Of a stretch of DNA of 64,000 bases, positions 60,360-64,000 are shown one piece after another. The translations under genes and the position numbers were made by a program. Numbering within the stretch: position 1 is the stretch's first letter; every line of letters starts with the position of its first letter. The stretch comes from Rotaria socialis (Eukaryota > Rotifera > Eurotatoria > Philodinida > Philodinidae). The notes beneath the pieces were generated by a model that was not told where the DNA came from, did not search any database, and saw nothing but the letters and a program-made list of their open reading frames with translations. The stretch lies in NCBI GenBank assembly GCA_905331475.1, contig CAJNYU010001939.1, positions 1-64,000 on the forward strand, given 5' to 3'.

Positions 60360-61320
60360 TTAGTGATGGTTGAGAGAAGAAACACTGCCCAGTAATGAAA
60401 ATTATGAACTAGCACAAAGCCAATGTAGTAGAGATCTGTAGATATTTTTCTAGTAAATGGCGAAACTTGCTTTTCAGGCAAACTAATTACTCATAGAGAA
60501 TACTGTATGAATATTTTTATCTTTATCAGATGATAGAGATCCGACGAATCGCATTCAGAATGAGGTACAGTCCGAACTGATAGACCAACAAGAATGACGA
60601 TCTCACAATTTTCTCTAGTTTTCATCTATTTGAGCTGAAACGTTTTTCAACACATTCAGCCTTTGATTCTCTAGGAAAAACGAACATGAATCCGATAAAA
60701 GTAAAGACTAGAACTTTACTGGAATATATTTAAGAATTTTCGAAACAAAATCTTCTCCCGTGAATTTTTTTCTGTATTTGATTTAAACAACAGTTAGATA
60801 ACTCTCCTTGTATACAATAAAGTTTCGTCATGAAAATTCGTCGCAGCAGGACATCAATATTTTATACTAGCAATATTACTCTAATAAGTATTATTGCTAG
60901 AATGAAATTTTTGTATTTTATTGGATGGGATTCGTTTGTTAAGAAGCAGATGAAGAATCTTTTCGAAAAAGATTCAATTGAACTAAATGACAATAGCAAG
61001 GGGAGCTCATTCGAGCATTCCCTGGTGCTCCAATCCATTGTTGGTATATTACAAAACAATATGGTGATTTGCATTTACTCATAATTTTCGTTTGATCCAT
61101 CGACAACTATGCACCCCAACAGCTTGCAAATGTTTCACAAAATAATAAAGTAAATAGAACTTCGCATTTGTTGATCTTTCTCTGTGTTTCTACTTTTCTA
61201 TCCTAAGTCATCGATGAATACTCATCTCAGTAGAAATAGCATTGTAGAATCAATATAGGGCCAGTCTGAAGAATGACTTTTTCTGTTCAAAACATTAATA
61301 TATCCTCTGCAATATTAGAC

Positions 61321-61362
61321 GGGTGTGGGTGTGAAATCAGAGAATAAGTGCACCCACACCCA
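61321..61362. repeat. Telomere-like inverted motif
   Basis: GGGTGTGGGTG (61321-61331) is the exact complement of CACCCACACCC (61351-61361), separated by 19 nt. Both arms are TGTGGG units in opposite orientation, so the site can form a perfect 11-bp hairpin. Confidence 0.6.
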
Positions 61363-64000
61363 AAAAGGTGTCACTGACATAAATCGTTTTGAATCATGCC
61401 TTAAACTATCAAGATCGTTTTCGTTTATTTTCAAAATAAACTTTCATCAACATTCTTATAAAAACAATGTTGGAATTATTCAATTTTATCGAGAAAGTAG
61501 CTACTGTGCCGCCAGATATAATAAATGCTTTATTTATTTCCTTATTCTCTTAAAATTTAGTTCTCAATTAATTAATGTATAATAATATATTGAATTTAGG
61601 CGAAATTAAAATCTTTAGTTTTTCTTTAATTTAGGTCTAGGCCAGTATTACTCGATTTTCTGAATAAAAGAAAGAGAAAGTTTCTAAATTTCTAAATTTT
61701 TTTGATGATATTTTCTTTGCTGCAGTCTAAACATTTCTAGATTGTATTTTTCTTAGTGACGCAATCTCTAAGATTGTAATTCATTACTAGACTGGTATGA
61801 AAGTTGAAATAATAACTGGCATCGCAGTCGGCTTATATTTTCAATATTTTTCAAAATAATCCTATAATAGACTGTGTTTTGAGTTTTATTCCTATATTTT
61901 TTTGAGATATGACTTTAGAAATTTCGCTATCAATAGTGATTCGTTGGATTTTTTTGCGATGAGTTTTTTTATCAGTCATCATTTTCGGTTCATGTATTTA
62001 TGGAAGCGTTAAAAAATTTGGTTCAATTAATAATAGCTTGTTTTGAATGCATACAAATTGATTTTTCCATATTTTTCTGAAGAATAGGGATATTAAATCA
62101 TTCATTGAATTTATCGTATAAAATTTGTTTTCATATTCTTTTTTTAGTAAGAATTGTCTCTCTGTCTATGTTTATAGAATGTTGGGGACATGGGTGCATT
62201 AAATTTACCTGAAAAATGTTTTCCGATAGTATCATATTAGATTTCAAGAGGATATTTCTATCCATGTAACAGCTAGGATTCGGAACGGTTCGTTAGATTT
62301 ATATCGAAATGAGAAGTGTTGAAAAATGAAATGTTTGTAGCACCTTCTAGTATAGTTGTAGGAACCTCAGATATGTTGCTAACAACTTCAGGTATGCTAC
62401 CAGAGAGTGTGGGGAACAGTTTGGATTTAAGCTATTTCCAGCTATGCAACCAAGTTCATTTATATTCGAACAAGATATAGTCAACTGCTCATTTTGTATT
62501 TACTATTCGTGCACGTACTACCACGGAGAGTGGGCCACGCCTGACTGGTAAGCAATGTACATAGGTATGCCGTACAAATACAACAACAGTGACCAAATGT
62601 ACATAAAAAGACCTTCCTAATTGTGCATTATTTCGCTGTTTCTAGCAGAGATCCGAGACTCACCTATACTTACTATGCCATTTTTGATGAATAAATGGTA
62701 AATTGGTATCGAGATCTTAGAATATTCACTGTAGATTTCTTTTTGGAGTATCTATTGGCGATGAAACTTAATTAATCGAAAGAATGAATCACTAAATCCA
62801 CATGTATATATGTTTGGGACAAAATTAAGATTCGACTAGACATAAATGCATACCATGGAAATACATAAAATAAACATAGAACAATTAATAATATTAAACC
62901 ATGCCTTCTTAATTTTATAAACATTTTACGAATCAAAGTTTTTTATAATCTATTCCAGTCCCAGTAGTAGAAGTTGCGGGCGTAGGATGGATAATTAAAA
63001 TAATGAGAAACAAAACAACGTCCTAGAGCTCCTGAAGTTCTATGTGTTTCTGGAGATCTGAGAGTTGTACACCAAAGCATCATATAAGTCTATTTTCTAT
63101 AAACCAAGAGCCCCGATTTTACCAGTGCTCAGAACTCATGAGACCCGAGCAGGTCTCTATTGGTATGATAATTGGCAATTAAGTTTTTTGTTTTTTCATT
63201 TCACTACACTTTTGAGTAAAACACATGACTATATGAATTTATCTTTAGTCGAATCCTAATTTTCTCTCGGCAAAATCAGGATTCCAATGCTGTCCGAAAA
63301 AAACATCGGGTCTGTATTTGAATCTTAGTTCCGACCACACAAAATTAGAATTAGAATTTTGCTTTAAATATATGTTTATCTATTCGATCTAGTCCAGTCG
63401 TTTCATTTTTGTAATTTTGGATGTTGTTTTTTTTCAACTTATTTATATGTATTAACAATACGTCATGAAATATAAAGAAGTAAAAGATAGTAATTGTTGT
63501 AGGGGGCTGAGAATCTACCTAAAAAATTTTTTTTAAGATAGATATTAGACGAGGCGGTGACGAGTCATGTTTTTGGCTGACTAGCGGATCTGCGTATTGA
63601 TTCATTCATGGGAAATAAATGAATGAGACTAAGTTCGGTTCTATTCGAAGTGGTTATGCATCAAGTATTTAACGATACTGAAAGATATGATTCAAATAAA
63701 TTATTAGCTAGTTTACATTCACAAGATTCAGCATCAATGAGTAAACATATTCGGTTTTCCATTATTTTCTCTACCTCCGAATGCATGAAATCTATATATA
63801 AATCAATTGCTTTTCCCCTTGTCTTTATTTTTATAAACAAATTCTACGAAGAAAACAGTGTTTTCAATGTTTACTAGTTTTATATCAATGGTTGATGGTC
63901 TTAGTGAATAAAAATTTTATCATATACAGCTCTCGTTGATATCGAGTAAACTCACAGTATGGTAAATTCATCGGTCTCTTTCTATAAAAAAAAGCATTGC

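Larger units (their letters stand above)
58716..64000. other. Large region with no gene seen
   Basis: 5.3 kb. An acceptor TTTTTTAG (58739-58740 on the minus strand) just before the SBF ATG implies a non-coding first exon further right, not located. Other contents: a GA microsatellite at 60338-60359 and a telomere-like hairpin at 61321-61362. ORFs of 60-85 codons (60830-61084, 61325-61582, 63623-63877) show no splice context or domain character. Confidence 0.5.

Noticed and set aside
60830..61084. 84-codon ORF right of SBF
   Set aside because: No homology signal or splice context; the antisense frame is equally open, as expected for chance.
63623..63877. 84-codon ORF near the right edge
   Set aside because: Could be part of a gene beyond the window, but nothing in it is recognisable.
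1..64000. CRISPR arrays, rRNA, operon or prophage structures
   Set aside because: None seen; the gene structure is eukaryotic throughout.

Overview
This is a eukaryotic nuclear window, AT-rich (about one third G+C by eye), with genes broken by very small introns (mostly 45-65 bp, GT-AG) and separated by long stretches rich in small non-autonomous transposons. The most likely source is a bdelloid rotifer (Adineta/Rotaria type). The grounds are the intron size, a metazoan gene set (SBF/MTMR5-13, class A GPCR, 4-TM claudin-like protein, PARP with macrodomains), tandem NHL-propeller paralogues, two intronless GC-richer genes that look foreign, and scattered TGTGGG-like motifs (the bdelloid telomeric unit, from memory). 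The assignment is an inference.

Layout, left to right. 170-2423 (+): 5'-truncated RBR E3 ubiquitin ligase, three exons. 5397-6050 (+): small secreted protein with three four-cysteine repeats. 6051-9514: repeat-rich, with a tRNA-derived element, palindromic repeats and a Tc1-like relic. 9515-10473 (+): two-exon unknown protein. 10874-11559 (-): pseudogene with two in-frame stops. 13625-14449 (+): caspase-fold protein. 14837-16378 (+): intronless GC-rich gene of unknown, possibly PARG-like, type. 18359-20491 (-): five-exon RING-H2 + VWA protein. 21113-24311: 3.2-kb non-coding inverted-repeat element containing at least three nested elements. 25147-29098 (+): five-exon ankyrin-WWE-macro-macro-PARP protein. 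30093-31205 (+): intronless GPCR. 33173-34097 (-): four-exon 4-TM protein. 37154-39701 and 41680-44284 (-): two tandem copies of a type II membrane NHL-propeller gene. 47183-58715 (-): a complete 35-exon SBF (MTMR5/13) gene, the main gene of the right third. 58716-64000: no gene seen.

There is no operon-like system. The functional themes are ubiquitin transfer (RBR; RING-VWA), ADP-ribosylation (PARP with two degenerate macrodomains, perhaps the 14837 gene) and membrane trafficking/phosphoinositide scaffolding (SBF). Exon models were built by hand from splice signals. In every multi-exon gene reported as intact, reading-frame phase closes at each junction; the exception is NHL copy 2, whose exon 2-3 junction does not. 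The most informative structures are the nested inverted-repeat element and the NHL duplication, where each copy acts as the 'empty site' for an insertion in the other.
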